NCBI GenBank assembly: GCA_005239605.1
Contig: SBBS01000091.1
Span: 1 to 5,246 of the forward strand
Direction: 5' to 3'
Source of the DNA: a bacterium
Lineage (GTDB): Bacteria > Patescibacteriota > Minisyncoccia > Ryanbacterales > 2-02-FULL-48-12
Length of the DNA: 5,246 nt
Shown here: positions 1 through 5,144 of the stretch, piece by piece
Numbering within the stretch: the first letter of the stretch is position 1
How the letters are laid out: each line of letters starts with the position of its first letter
The notes under the pieces: generated by a model
Told to the model about the DNA's origin: nothing
Databases searched by the model: none
Seen by the model: only the letters and a program-made list of their open reading frames with translations
Made by a program: the position numbers and the translations under genes

Positions 1-112
1 GGTGAAAATTTTGAAGCGCCAGCAGGGCTCACGCAAGAAATTTTCACCAAGCCCCGGCCAGATTTCGGGAATTTTTAGCCGAAAATTTATTAAGGGACAA
101 GTCTAATGTAAA
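1..112. repeat. Left copy of a ~100 bp inverted repeat element
   Basis: Positions 11-112 match the reverse complement of 5145-5246 with four mismatches in 102 (at 30, 60, 100 and 109). The first ten bases extend the element outward. It is rich in internal dyads: GGTGAAAATTT at 1-11 pairs perfectly with AAATTTTCACC at 38-48, CCCG at 53-56 with CGGG at 66-69, and AATTTT at 70-75 with AAAATT at 82-87. No ORF or transposase is present, so it is a non-coding structured repeat. Its family is not recognised; a MITE-like or REP-like dispersed element is an inference. Confidence 0.9.
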
Positions 113-143
113 ATCACAAAATTATTCCGGCTCCGCCGGAATA
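111..143 (-). terminator. Hairpin terminator candidate downstream of ruvX
   Basis: TATTCCGGC (123-131) pairs perfectly with GCCGGAATA (135-143) around a 3-nt loop. Read on the minus strand, the stem is followed by ATTTTGTGATTTT, a U-rich but interrupted tail. It starts 29 bp after the ruvX stop, the right place to end that transcript. The same hairpin with a changed stem pair recurs at 5104-5122, so it may be a repeat module that also works as a terminator. Confidence 0.55.
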
Positions 144-172
144 CCAAAATTTTACACTTTGATTTTTGCACT

Positions 173-550
173 TTACGTTTTATCAAGGTAGCTCTGTAAA
201 ATCAAAGCGGCGCTCGCGGCATCAGTTTTATCCCGAGAAACAGCGCCTTTCTGGATAGCTTTGGTAGACAAAATTTCATTTTGGAACTCCACTTCCACAC
301 CCAGCTTTTCCATAACCTCTTTTGCGAACGCGCGGATTTCTGTCGCCAACTCTCCTTCTTGGCCGCCATGGCGCACCGGTATGCCCATTACAACTTTTTG
401 CGCGCCTTCGTAATCTATCATTCTATCTACATAATCAAGCGCTTTCGCGCGGCCTTCCACCACATCGCGCGGGAACGCAATTTTTTGATCGGTATCGCCC
501 ATCGCAAACCCGATCCGCTTTGTGCCGTAATCTATGCCAAGCAAACGCAT
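173..550 (-). CDS. ruvX: Putative pre-16S rRNA nuclease / Holliday junction resolvase-like protein RuvX (YqgF)
   Basis: The 125-residue protein is a YqgF/RuvX-family RNase H-fold nuclease. In other bacteria this family matures the 5' end of 16S rRNA and was first proposed as a Holliday junction resolvase. It opens with MRLLGIDYGTKRIG, the family start, carrying the first catalytic Asp (D7). VVMGIPVRHGG (53-63) matches the conserved GxP strand. NEILST supplies the acidic residue E92, and the C-terminal TDAASAALILQSYLD contains D110, so the usual D/E/D triad is intact. It is slightly shorter than the E. coli protein (138 aa), mainly in the segment between the second and third catalytic residues. 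No Shine-Dalgarno sequence precedes the ATG, but a promoter ends 6 nt before it, suggesting leaderless translation. It is separated from map and the small ORF by a terminator, so it is probably its own unit. Confidence 0.93.
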   Translation of the reverse strand: MRLLGIDYGTKRIGFAMGDTDQKIAFPRDVVEGRAKALDYVDRMIDYEGAQKVVMGIPVRHGGQEGELATEIRAFAKEVMEKLGVEVEFQNEILSTKAIQKGAVSRDKTDAASAALILQSYLDKT

Positions 551-556
551 GAAGAT

Positions 557-585
557 AGAATAATAAATTATGAATCAGGAATCAA
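557..585 (-). promoter_or_regulatory. Putative sigma70-type promoter of ruvX
   Basis: On the minus strand TTGATT (585-580) lies 17 bp upstream of TATTCT (562-557); each box matches the consensus at four of six bases. Only 6 nt separate the -10 box from the ruvX ATG, so the expected transcription start falls on or next to the start codon. This fits the lack of a ribosome-binding site. It sits just after the terminator at 630-664, where a new promoter would be needed. The boxes are weak, so this is a prediction from pattern only. Confidence 0.45.
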
Positions 586-586
586 G

Positions 587-626
587 AAAGTCACATCTTT
601 CTGCTATAGCAGAAAGATGCGACTTT
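587..626. other. Long perfect dyad upstream of the ruvX promoter
   Basis: AAAGTC-A-CATCTTTCTGC (587-604) pairs with GCAGAAAGATG-C-GACTTT (609-626) around TATA. This gives 11 perfect pairs, one A/C mismatch, then six more pairs. It abuts the -35 box of the ruvX promoter (580-585). It could be a transcription terminator on either strand, although the adjacent T runs are short, or an operator-like site bound by a dimeric regulator. Confidence 0.6.
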
Positions 627-629
627 TCC

Positions 630-664
630 AAAAAAAGCCGCCCGGGCAGTCACACCGGGGCGAC
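630..664 (-). terminator. Intrinsic terminator closing the rplR-to-small-ORF transcript
   Basis: On the minus strand GTCGCCC (664-658) pairs with GGGCGGC (643-637) through one G-T wobble. A C-C mismatch and two more GG/CC pairs follow, around an 8-nt loop, and then a run of seven T (636-630). It begins 15 bp after the stop of the small Cys-rich ORF. An alternative hairpin, CGGGG (656-660) with CCCCG (664-668), overlaps the 5' arm of the terminator. On the plus strand that alternative is followed by TACTTTTT, so the site may also block transcription from the other side. Confidence 0.75.
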
Positions 665-679
665 CCCGTACTTTTTCTA

Positions 680-871
680 TCACTCCTTTTTGGCAGGACA
701 ATTTGTTTTGTGATTTTCTGACCACCCGATTCGAATACGCCTCTTACAGCGCGCGCACGGCGAACAGCAAGGCACATTATGCATGGCAAACGAACCAAGT
801 TCATGGCACTCGCAATCACACTCGTCTATTTCTAACAACACACATCGGCCGGTAAAAAGTTTGTCATCCAT
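680..871 (-). CDS. Small Cys/His-rich putative zinc-binding protein
   Basis: This is a 63-residue hypothetical protein beginning MDDKLFTGRC. It has nine Cys and three His. A CxCxCH cluster (C18, C20, C22, H23) is followed by H31, CC (35-36), then C39-x2-C42-x11-H54-x3-C58, spacing like a C2HC zinc finger. Two metal sites are plausible; the function is unknown. The start is set by ACCTCC on the plus strand at 879-884, a near-ideal GGAGGT ribosome-binding site 7 nt before this ATG. An in-frame ATG at 886 overlaps that site and is unlikely to be used. The gene lies 38 bp after map and just before a strong terminator, so it is the last gene of the ribosomal/secY/adk/map transcript, where infA or rpmJ is often found. 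It does not resemble IF1, and although L36 is also a small Cys/His protein, the motif spacing differs. Confidence 0.75.
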   Translation of the reverse strand: MDDKLFTGRCVLLEIDECDCECHELGSFAMHNVPCCSPCARCKRRIRIGWSENHKTNCPAKKE

Positions 872-878
872 TATGAAG

Positions 879-884
879 ACCTCC
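879..884 (-). promoter_or_regulatory. Ribosome-binding site that sets the small ORF start
   Basis: GGAGGT on the minus strand lies 7 nt from the ATG at 871-869. It is the strongest Shine-Dalgarno match in the window. It overlaps the alternative upstream ATG (886-884), which argues against that codon as the start. Confidence 0.8.
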
Positions 885-909
885 ATTTCAAAACCTACAG
901 CAAATACTG

Positions 910-1674
910 CTACTCCGTCAATACGCGCGCGCCGTTCTTTGTTACCGCCACCGTGTGCTCAAAATGCGCCGCGCGCGAACCATCTTTGGTTTTCCATGTC
1001 CAGCCGTCTTTCGCAAGAAACACCTGATGTTTCCCGGCTGTTACCATGGGTTCCAGGGCAAGAACCATTCCCTCAAGCAATTTTAAACCGCGCCCCTTCT
1101 TGCCAAAATTCGGCGCTTCGGGGTCTTCGTGCGCCGCATGCCCCACCCCATGCCCCACCAGTTCCCGCACAATGCCAAACCCCCGTGCTTCGGCGCATGC
1201 TTGCACAGCTTCTCCGATATCTCCGATATGCGCGCCCGAGCGTACCGCCTGAATCCCTTTTTCCAACGCCATGCGCGTGGTATCAATCAGTTTTTTTGAG
1301 GCCTCATCAATATAACCCGCATCAACCGTAACCGCCATATCTGTAAATAATCCCTCATACTTCATGCCGATATCCAATCCGATTATATCGCCTTCCTGAA
1401 GAACGCGCTTTTCGGATGGAATGCCGTGCACCACTTCATCGTTGATGGACGTGCACAAAGACGCAGGATAGGGAATACGCGCGCCAAACGCGTTGTAGCC
1501 TTTGAAAGACGGCGTGCCGCCCGAAGAAATAATCAGTGTTTCGGCAATCGTGTCAAGTTCTTTGGTTGTTACACCCGGACGCACCGCCTCTACCACTTGC
1601 CGCATTATGCCCGCGAGCCGCCTGCCGCCTTCCGCAAGAATCGCAATTTCTTTTTCTGATTTGACCAATGCCAT
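910..1674 (-). CDS. map: Type I methionine aminopeptidase
   Basis: This 254-residue enzyme removes the initiator Met from nascent proteins at the ribosome. All metal ligands of the family are visible: D101 in GLDIG, D112 in FTDMA, H175 in GHGVGH, E208 in LEPM and E239 in HFEHT. The substrate-site His residues H83 (VVHGIPS) and H182 (AAHEDP) are also present. The length and lack of an N-terminal extension fit a bacterial type I enzyme. The ATG follows the adk stop after a single base, and GGAAG inside the last adk codons gives a weak ribosome-binding site, so the two genes are probably translationally coupled. The secY-adk-map order is the classic spc-operon order. No disruption is seen, and the assignment is secure. 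Confidence 0.97.
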   Translation of the reverse strand: MALVKSEKEIAILAEGGRRLAGIMRQVVEAVRPGVTTKELDTIAETLIISSGGTPSFKGYNAFGARIPYPASLCTSINDEVVHGIPSEKRVLQEGDIIGLDIGMKYEGLFTDMAVTVDAGYIDEASKKLIDTTRMALEKGIQAVRSGAHIGDIGEAVQACAEARGFGIVRELVGHGVGHAAHEDPEAPNFGKKGRGLKLLEGMVLALEPMVTAGKHQVFLAKDGWTWKTKDGSRAAHFEHTVAVTKNGARVLTE

Positions 1675-1675
1675 T

Positions 1676-2389
1676 TTAGTCTTCCAATCCTAACACCTCC
1701 ACAATGTCAGTATGAACTTGGTCAGCCAATTGTTCACCATTAATTTTTATCAAGCGGAGACCTTCTTTTTCTATGAACTCAAGCACCGGCTTGGTGCGCG
1801 TGAGATATTGCGGTATCCGTTCGTTTCGGATTGTTTCCGCATTATCTAAATTGTCGCGAGTAACCAGTTCTCCGCCGCATACCGGACACTGTATCCATTT
1901 CTCTGTTTCTTCAGACCAAATGACTGCACGCCTGCATAGCGCGCAAATACGGCGGTGACTGTTGCGGTACACAGCGACATCTTCACTTATTTCGATGAGT
2001 AGCGGCAAGAGATTCTCTTTTCCAAACAACCCGGCTAAAAAGGGGACAATATCTTCCGCTTCTTCCAATGTGCGGGGCGACCCACTAAATACGAGAGATT
2101 TTCCTTCGGTAACAAGATTACCCACTCGTTCGTGAATGAGTTGCCGAACCCACGCAGGATCATTTAACACACCCGACTCAAAAACTCTGCGATGCTCTTG
2201 AATAACTAGATCGTTCATGTGCGCGGGATCGTGCACAATCTTTTGAATTTCTTTGCCCGTATCAAAATGAAAAAAACCGTATCTATCAGCTAAAAAATCT
2301 GCCTGCGTACTCTTTCCCGAACCGGGTAATCCAAAACAGAACACAACACGTTTCTTCCAATCAGAATGTGCGTCAGATTGTATGTTCAT
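1676..2389 (-). CDS. adk: Adenylate kinase-like nucleoside monophosphate kinase with zinc-type LID
   Basis: This 237-residue protein transfers phosphate from ATP to a nucleoside monophosphate, normally AMP. The P-loop GLPGSGKST is at 20-28, after a 13-residue N-terminal extension compared with E. coli Adk. The LID carries Arg residues R142 and R146 and a four-Cys zinc site, C149-x2-C152 and C168-x2-C171. The catalytic Arg of the GFPRT motif is kept (R106), but the motif reads GSPRT. The AMP-site motif STGDMLR is replaced by DTGKEIQ, and the adenine-contacting Gln after PRT appears as E110. These changes leave specificity uncertain. RIPQY (191-195) follows a one-residue insertion after ETIR. 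The start is supported by GGAG 9 nt upstream and an extended -10 promoter just before it. Position between secY and map favours adk. Confidence 0.88.
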   Translation of the reverse strand: MNIQSDAHSDWKKRVVFCFGLPGSGKSTQADFLADRYGFFHFDTGKEIQKIVHDPAHMNDLVIQEHRRVFESGVLNDPAWVRQLIHERVGNLVTEGKSLVFSGSPRTLEEAEDIVPFLAGLFGKENLLPLLIEISEDVAVYRNSHRRICALCRRAVIWSEETEKWIQCPVCGGELVTRDNLDNAETIRNERIPQYLTRTKPVLEFIEKEGLRLIKINGEQLADQVHTDIVEVLGLED

Positions 2390-2398
2390 AAAAATTAT

Positions 2399-2417
2399 CT
2401 CCGCTTAAATTATATCA
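2399..2417 (-). promoter_or_regulatory. Internal promoter (extended -10) and ribosome-binding site of adk
   Basis: On the minus strand TGATATAAT (2417-2409) is a perfect extended -10 element. A clear -35 is missing; TTTTCA at 2438-2433 with 18 bp spacing is the best candidate. GGAG (2402-2399) sits 9 nt before the adk ATG. The expected transcription start near 2402 would put the ribosome-binding site at the very 5' end of the mRNA. The promoter could give adk, map and the small ORF expression independent of the ribosomal genes. Confidence 0.55.
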
Positions 2418-2460
2418 CAACACTTCTCTAAATGAAAATTCGCCAAAGGAGAATACTGAA

Positions 2461-2492
2461 ATTTTGCATTTTGAACTTTGAATTTTGCATTT
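2461..2492. repeat. AT-rich spacer with an 11-mer direct repeat
   Basis: ATTTTGCATTT occurs at 2461-2471 and 2482-2492, 21 bp apart, with TTGAACTTTGA between them. The second copy abuts the secY stop codon. A third exact copy lies at 3754-3764, over the secY start. Related words occur beside both terminal repeats, for example TTTTTGCACTTT near 163-174 and TTTGAACTTTACACTTTG at 5131-5148. The function is unknown. Confidence 0.7.
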
Positions 2493-3755
2493 CTATTCAT
2501 ACTCCCGCATCACGAGCTTCCCTTCCATCTGTTTCATAAATTCAAGCACTACCGAAACAACAATAAGAAGCGCAGTTCCGCCCAGCGAAAGCGTTACGAT
2601 ACCGGTTGCCGCCTGTACTATAAACGGCAAAACGGCAATAAAGCCGAGAAACCCGGCGCCTACCAATGTAATGCGCGTAATGACATGACTCAAAAAATCA
2701 GCCGTGGGACGCCCCGGCCGGATACCGGACACAAAACCGCCGCTTTTTTGCAGATTGTTGGAAATGTTATCAGGATCAAATGTAACCGCTGTATAAAAAT
2801 AGGTGAAGAAAAACACCAAAATAAAGTAAACTAAGCCGTAGAGCAAAAGGTTTTGAGAAAAGCGTAAAAACGCGTCTGCCATTCCCTGTAAAAATGCGTT
2901 TGATGAAGCAGATAAAAAACCCGCGAACATTTGGGGAAACAGTAAAATGGAAAGCGCGAAAATAATAGGAATAACGCCCGCCTGGTTTACCCGCAACGGA
3001 AGATAGGTGGAGAATCCGCCGTACATCCGCATGCCGCGCACGCGCTTTGTGTAGGAAACCGGAACCGGACGTTCTCCTTCGGTAATAAAAACAACCGCCG
3101 CGATTACTATAATGCCAAGCGCGGCAAACAAAGCAAACAGCGGAATTTGAGTCGCGTCAAAAGATACGAGCGTCTGCTGGATACTTGTGGGAACACCCGC
3201 CACGATGCCGGAAAAAATCATAACAGAAACGCCGTTCCCGATGCCGTACTCGGAGATAAGCTCGCCCAGCCACATAAGAAATAGGGCGCCCGCCGTTACG
3301 ATAATAATGTTTGTTGCCATGCCGAACACCGTTACCTCACCTAAAATTCCTTGTCGGGAAAGAAGCGTCAACAATCCGTATCCCTGCAATACGGCAAGGG
3401 GCACCGTAAGCAAGCGAGAATACTGATTAAATTTTTGACGCCCCGCTTCCCCCGCTTCCTGATACATTTCTTTCAACTGCGGAAACACGATCGTCATAAG
3501 CTGCATAATGATGGAGCCGGTAATATAGGGGCCCAACCCCAACATGGCAATGGAAAGATTATCCAACGCGCCTCCAGAAAATATATTTAATAAACCCAAA
3601 AGCTGGTTCCCGGATAAAAACGCTTCAAGTTGAAGCCTGTCCACGCCGGGAATAGGAATAGTTGCCGTTAAGCGAAAAACAGCCAAAATGCCAAGCATAA
3701 ACAAGATACGCTTTCGCAAGTCAGGATCTTTGAATATCTGCAACAATTTATTCAT
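2493..3755 (-). CDS. secY: Preprotein translocase subunit SecY
   Basis: This 420-residue membrane protein forms the protein-conducting channel of SecYEG. About ten hydrophobic segments are visible, roughly 17-34, 68-90, 113-133, 146-166, 176-192, 206-225, 259-280, 302-324, 363-382 and 385-405, with a plug-like stretch near 55-66. Family motifs are clear: TIPIPGVD (32-39), GLGPYITGSIIMQ (73-85), GIGNGVSVMIF (171-181) and LPLRVNQAGVIP (252-263). The cytoplasmic loop SGGFVSGIRPG carries the conserved Arg R346 that is important for SecA-driven export. GGTALLIVVSVVLE (392-405) is the last helix. The length is slightly under E. coli SecY (443 aa). The ATG overlaps the end of rplO by 8 bp, implying translational coupling. 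It is intact, and no GC-rich terminator follows, so transcription can continue into adk. Confidence 0.98.
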   Translation of the reverse strand: MNKLLQIFKDPDLRKRILFMLGILAVFRLTATIPIPGVDRLQLEAFLSGNQLLGLLNIFSGGALDNLSIAMLGLGPYITGSIIMQLMTIVFPQLKEMYQEAGEAGRQKFNQYSRLLTVPLAVLQGYGLLTLLSRQGILGEVTVFGMATNIIIVTAGALFLMWLGELISEYGIGNGVSVMIFSGIVAGVPTSIQQTLVSFDATQIPLFALFAALGIIVIAAVVFITEGERPVPVSYTKRVRGMRMYGGFSTYLPLRVNQAGVIPIIFALSILLFPQMFAGFLSASSNAFLQGMADAFLRFSQNLLLYGLVYFILVFFFTYFYTAVTFDPDNISNNLQKSGGFVSGIRPGRPTADFLSHVITRITLVGAGFLGFIAVLPFIVQAATGIVTLSLGGTALLIVVSVVLEFMKQMEGKLVMREYE

Positions 3756-4185
3756 TTTGCATTTTTATGCTTCCGCCTGCTTTTTCAATTTTTTCTTTCG
3801 CGGACGCGGATACCTCGCATCCTTCCACCGTTACACTTTTTGTAAGAGTTCCGACGCCAAGAATTTTAACTTTTATATGGCCGCTTTTTTTTGTAAGAAC
3901 GTTTTTTTCCCGCAATGTTTGAGGCGAAATAATTTCCCCCTTCTCAAATACGCGTTCTATCACTTCTACGTTTACCGCGGCGGGGCGGGCGCGAAATGCC
4001 GTAAACCGATATCCGCGCTTCTTGGGAATTTTCTTAAGAACATCACGCAGCTGCGGACGAATTCTCCTGCCCGCGCGCGCTTTCTGCCCCTTCGCGCCGC
4101 GGCCAGAAAACGTGCCGCGTTTGCCGCCGCGGCCCACGCGTTTTGCTTTTTTATCTTTACCTGCTTGTATGGTGTGGAGCTGCAT
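3748..4185 (-). CDS. rplO: 50S ribosomal protein L15
   Basis: This 145-residue protein is the usual length for bacterial L15, a late-assembling large-subunit protein that threads a basic tail into 23S rRNA. The N-terminal tail (about 11-45) has KRVGRGGKRGTFSGRGAKGQ, the Gly/Arg-rich family signature in slightly shortened form. The C-terminal globular part (104-140) has IKVKILGVGTLTKSVTVEG followed by SASAKEKIEKAGGS, the L15 signature. The start lies 6 bp after the rpsE stop and has no ribosome-binding site (CTATCC precedes it), so coupling to rpsE is likely. The gene normally between them, rpmD, is missing. The last codons (KMQNE) run into an AT-rich 11-mer that also occurs in the secY-adk spacer, and they overlap the secY start. 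Confidence 0.97.
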   Translation of the reverse strand: MQLHTIQAGKDKKAKRVGRGGKRGTFSGRGAKGQKARAGRRIRPQLRDVLKKIPKKRGYRFTAFRARPAAVNVEVIERVFEKGEIISPQTLREKNVLTKKSGHIKVKILGVGTLTKSVTVEGCEVSASAKEKIEKAGGSIKMQNE

Positions 4186-4191
4186 GGATAG

Positions 4192-4674
4192 TTATATTTT
4201 TAATTGTTTTAATGCTTTCATAGCTGCCAGCGCATTATTCAATTTATTGGTTGAACGCGATATAATTTTGCCTGTTATGTCCTGAATGCCCGCCAAATCG
4301 CATATCACCCGTATGGGACCGCCGGCCATAATCCCGCGTCCTTTGCGAGCCGGTTTCAGCAGCAGCTGGGATCCTGCATGTTTTGCGAACACTTCATGAG
4401 GAATAGTCCCTTCCTTTGTGAGCGGCACGCGCACCATATGCTTTCGGGCTTGCTTAAACGCCTTTTCAATCGCAAGAGCGGTATCAACTCCTTTTGCGGA
4501 AGCAAACCCCACATCCCCTTTTCGGTTTCCAATAACCAAAGACGCGCGAAAACTAAAACGGCGGCCGCCTGCTACCACGCGCGCAACGCGCCGAAGATCT
4601 ATCAGTTTTTGCTCATATTCCGGTTTTTCCCTTTTTTGTTTTTGCGCTTGAGAGCGCTTTCGCATATACGCCAT
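4192..4674 (-). CDS. rpsE: 30S ribosomal protein S5
   Basis: This 160-residue protein of the small subunit lies near the decoding region and mRNA entry, and contributes to translational accuracy. The N-terminal double-stranded-RNA-binding-like S5 domain spans about 22-85 and includes GGRRFSFRASLVIGNRKGDVG, the S5 signature. The C-terminal domain (89-158) has GTIPHEVFAKHAGSQLLLKPA and a Gly-rich KGRGIMAGGPIR. The start at 4674 is chosen because AAGGA (4686-4682) lies 7 nt upstream; the later Met4 lacks suitable spacing. The N-terminal tail is short and very basic. It lies 24 bp after rplR and 6 bp before rplO. The missing rpmD on this junction is the main oddity. Confidence 0.97.
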   Translation of the reverse strand: MAYMRKRSQAQKQKREKPEYEQKLIDLRRVARVVAGGRRFSFRASLVIGNRKGDVGFASAKGVDTALAIEKAFKQARKHMVRVPLTKEGTIPHEVFAKHAGSQLLLKPARKGRGIMAGGPIRVICDLAGIQDITGKIISRSTNKLNNALAAMKALKQLKI

Positions 4675-4698
4675 TTTCCTATCCTTGCTTAAAATAAC

Positions 4699-5064
4699 CT
4701 AAAATTCAAGGCCGCCGTCACGCGCGCCTTCCGCAAAAGCACGAATGCGTCCTTGATACCGATACCCGCCGCGATCAAAAATTATCCGCTTTATCTGTTT
4801 TTCCAACGCGCGGCGTGCCAGCTCCCGCCCTGTCGCGCGCGCAACATCGCTCTTTGATGCTGATTTTTTTGCTTTGGGATCGGAGGAAACAGCCACACTA
4901 TGCACACCTAATAATGTCCGGCCTGCCGCATCGTCAATAATCTGACCATAAATAAAACGATTGGAACGAAAAACCGATAGCCGCAGACGGCTCGCAGTAC
5001 CCTGCACCTTAGCCCTCACTCTCCGATGCCTTCTTTCTCTTTTTTTTGTTTTGGAATACCTCAT
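4699..5064 (-). CDS. rplR: 50S ribosomal protein L18
   Basis: This 121-residue protein binds 5S rRNA and helps dock it in the central protuberance. The family pattern is complete: a basic N-terminus KKRERRHRRVRAKVQGT (7-23), then RLRLSVFRSNRFIYGQIIDD (26-45), and the C-terminal FDRGGYRYQGRIRAFAEGARDGGLEF (96-121) with the FDRGG and GR motifs. The length is normal. The start gives the expected short basic N-terminus, but no ribosome-binding site precedes it; the leader is AT-rich (TTTTAAACT). Instead of rplF close upstream, there is a hairpin and a ~100 bp repeat arm up to the window edge. It is the first visible gene of the minus-strand cluster. Confidence 0.97.
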   Translation of the reverse strand: MRYSKTKKRERRHRRVRAKVQGTASRLRLSVFRSNRFIYGQIIDDAAGRTLLGVHSVAVSSDPKAKKSASKSDVARATGRELARRALEKQIKRIIFDRGGYRYQGRIRAFAEGARDGGLEF

Positions 5065-5103
5065 AGTTTAAAATTCAAAGTTAAAAGTTTAAAGTGTATA
5101 ATC
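5065..5103 (-). promoter_or_regulatory. AT-rich leader of rplR, possible weak promoter
   Basis: The minus strand reads from a GC-rich hairpin into GATTATACACTTT and then AT-rich words up to the rplR ATG. TATACA (5098-5093 region) resembles a -10 box, but no convincing -35 exists and no Shine-Dalgarno sequence precedes the start. If the repeat truly separates rplR from upstream spc genes, a promoter must lie here or the mRNA must read through the hairpin. Confidence 0.25.
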
Positions 5104-5122
5104 ATTCCGGTGAAACCGGAAT
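5104..5122. repeat. Right copy of the ATTCCGG hairpin module
   Basis: ATTCCGGT (5104-5111) pairs perfectly with ACCGGAAT (5115-5122) around GAA. The left copy (124-142) has the same 8-bp stem and 3-nt loop, but its loop-closing pair is C-G instead of T-A and its loop is TCC. That pattern preserves structure rather than sequence. Both copies are followed on the plus strand by ACC and an AATTTT-containing AT-rich tract, so they lie in direct orientation. Upstream of rplR it is a terminator-like stem inside what should be an operon. Confidence 0.8.
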
Positions 5123-5144
5123 ACCTTAATTTTGAACTTTACAC

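Noticed and set aside
281..721. 146-codon plus-strand open frame across ruvX and the hairpin cluster
   Set aside because: It is antisense to ruvX, runs through the terminator hairpins and lacks any domain pattern or ribosome-binding site.
604..819. 71-codon minus-strand frame overlapping the Cys-rich ORF
   Set aside because: It crosses the intrinsic terminator and the dyad, has no ribosome-binding site and overlaps the better-supported frame.
872..886. Upstream ATG of the small Cys-rich ORF, which would add five residues
   Set aside because: That ATG overlaps the GGAGGT ribosome-binding site, which is ideally spaced for the ATG at 871.
783..1331. 182-codon open frame on the plus strand
   Set aside because: It is antisense to map, is Pro/Ser/Arg-rich with no recognisable motif, and is explained by the codon composition of a verified gene.
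3688..4191. 167-codon plus-strand open frame opposite rplO
   Set aside because: It is antisense to L15, and its Phe/Arg/Ala-rich composition is what the reverse frame of a Lys/Arg-rich ribosomal protein gives.
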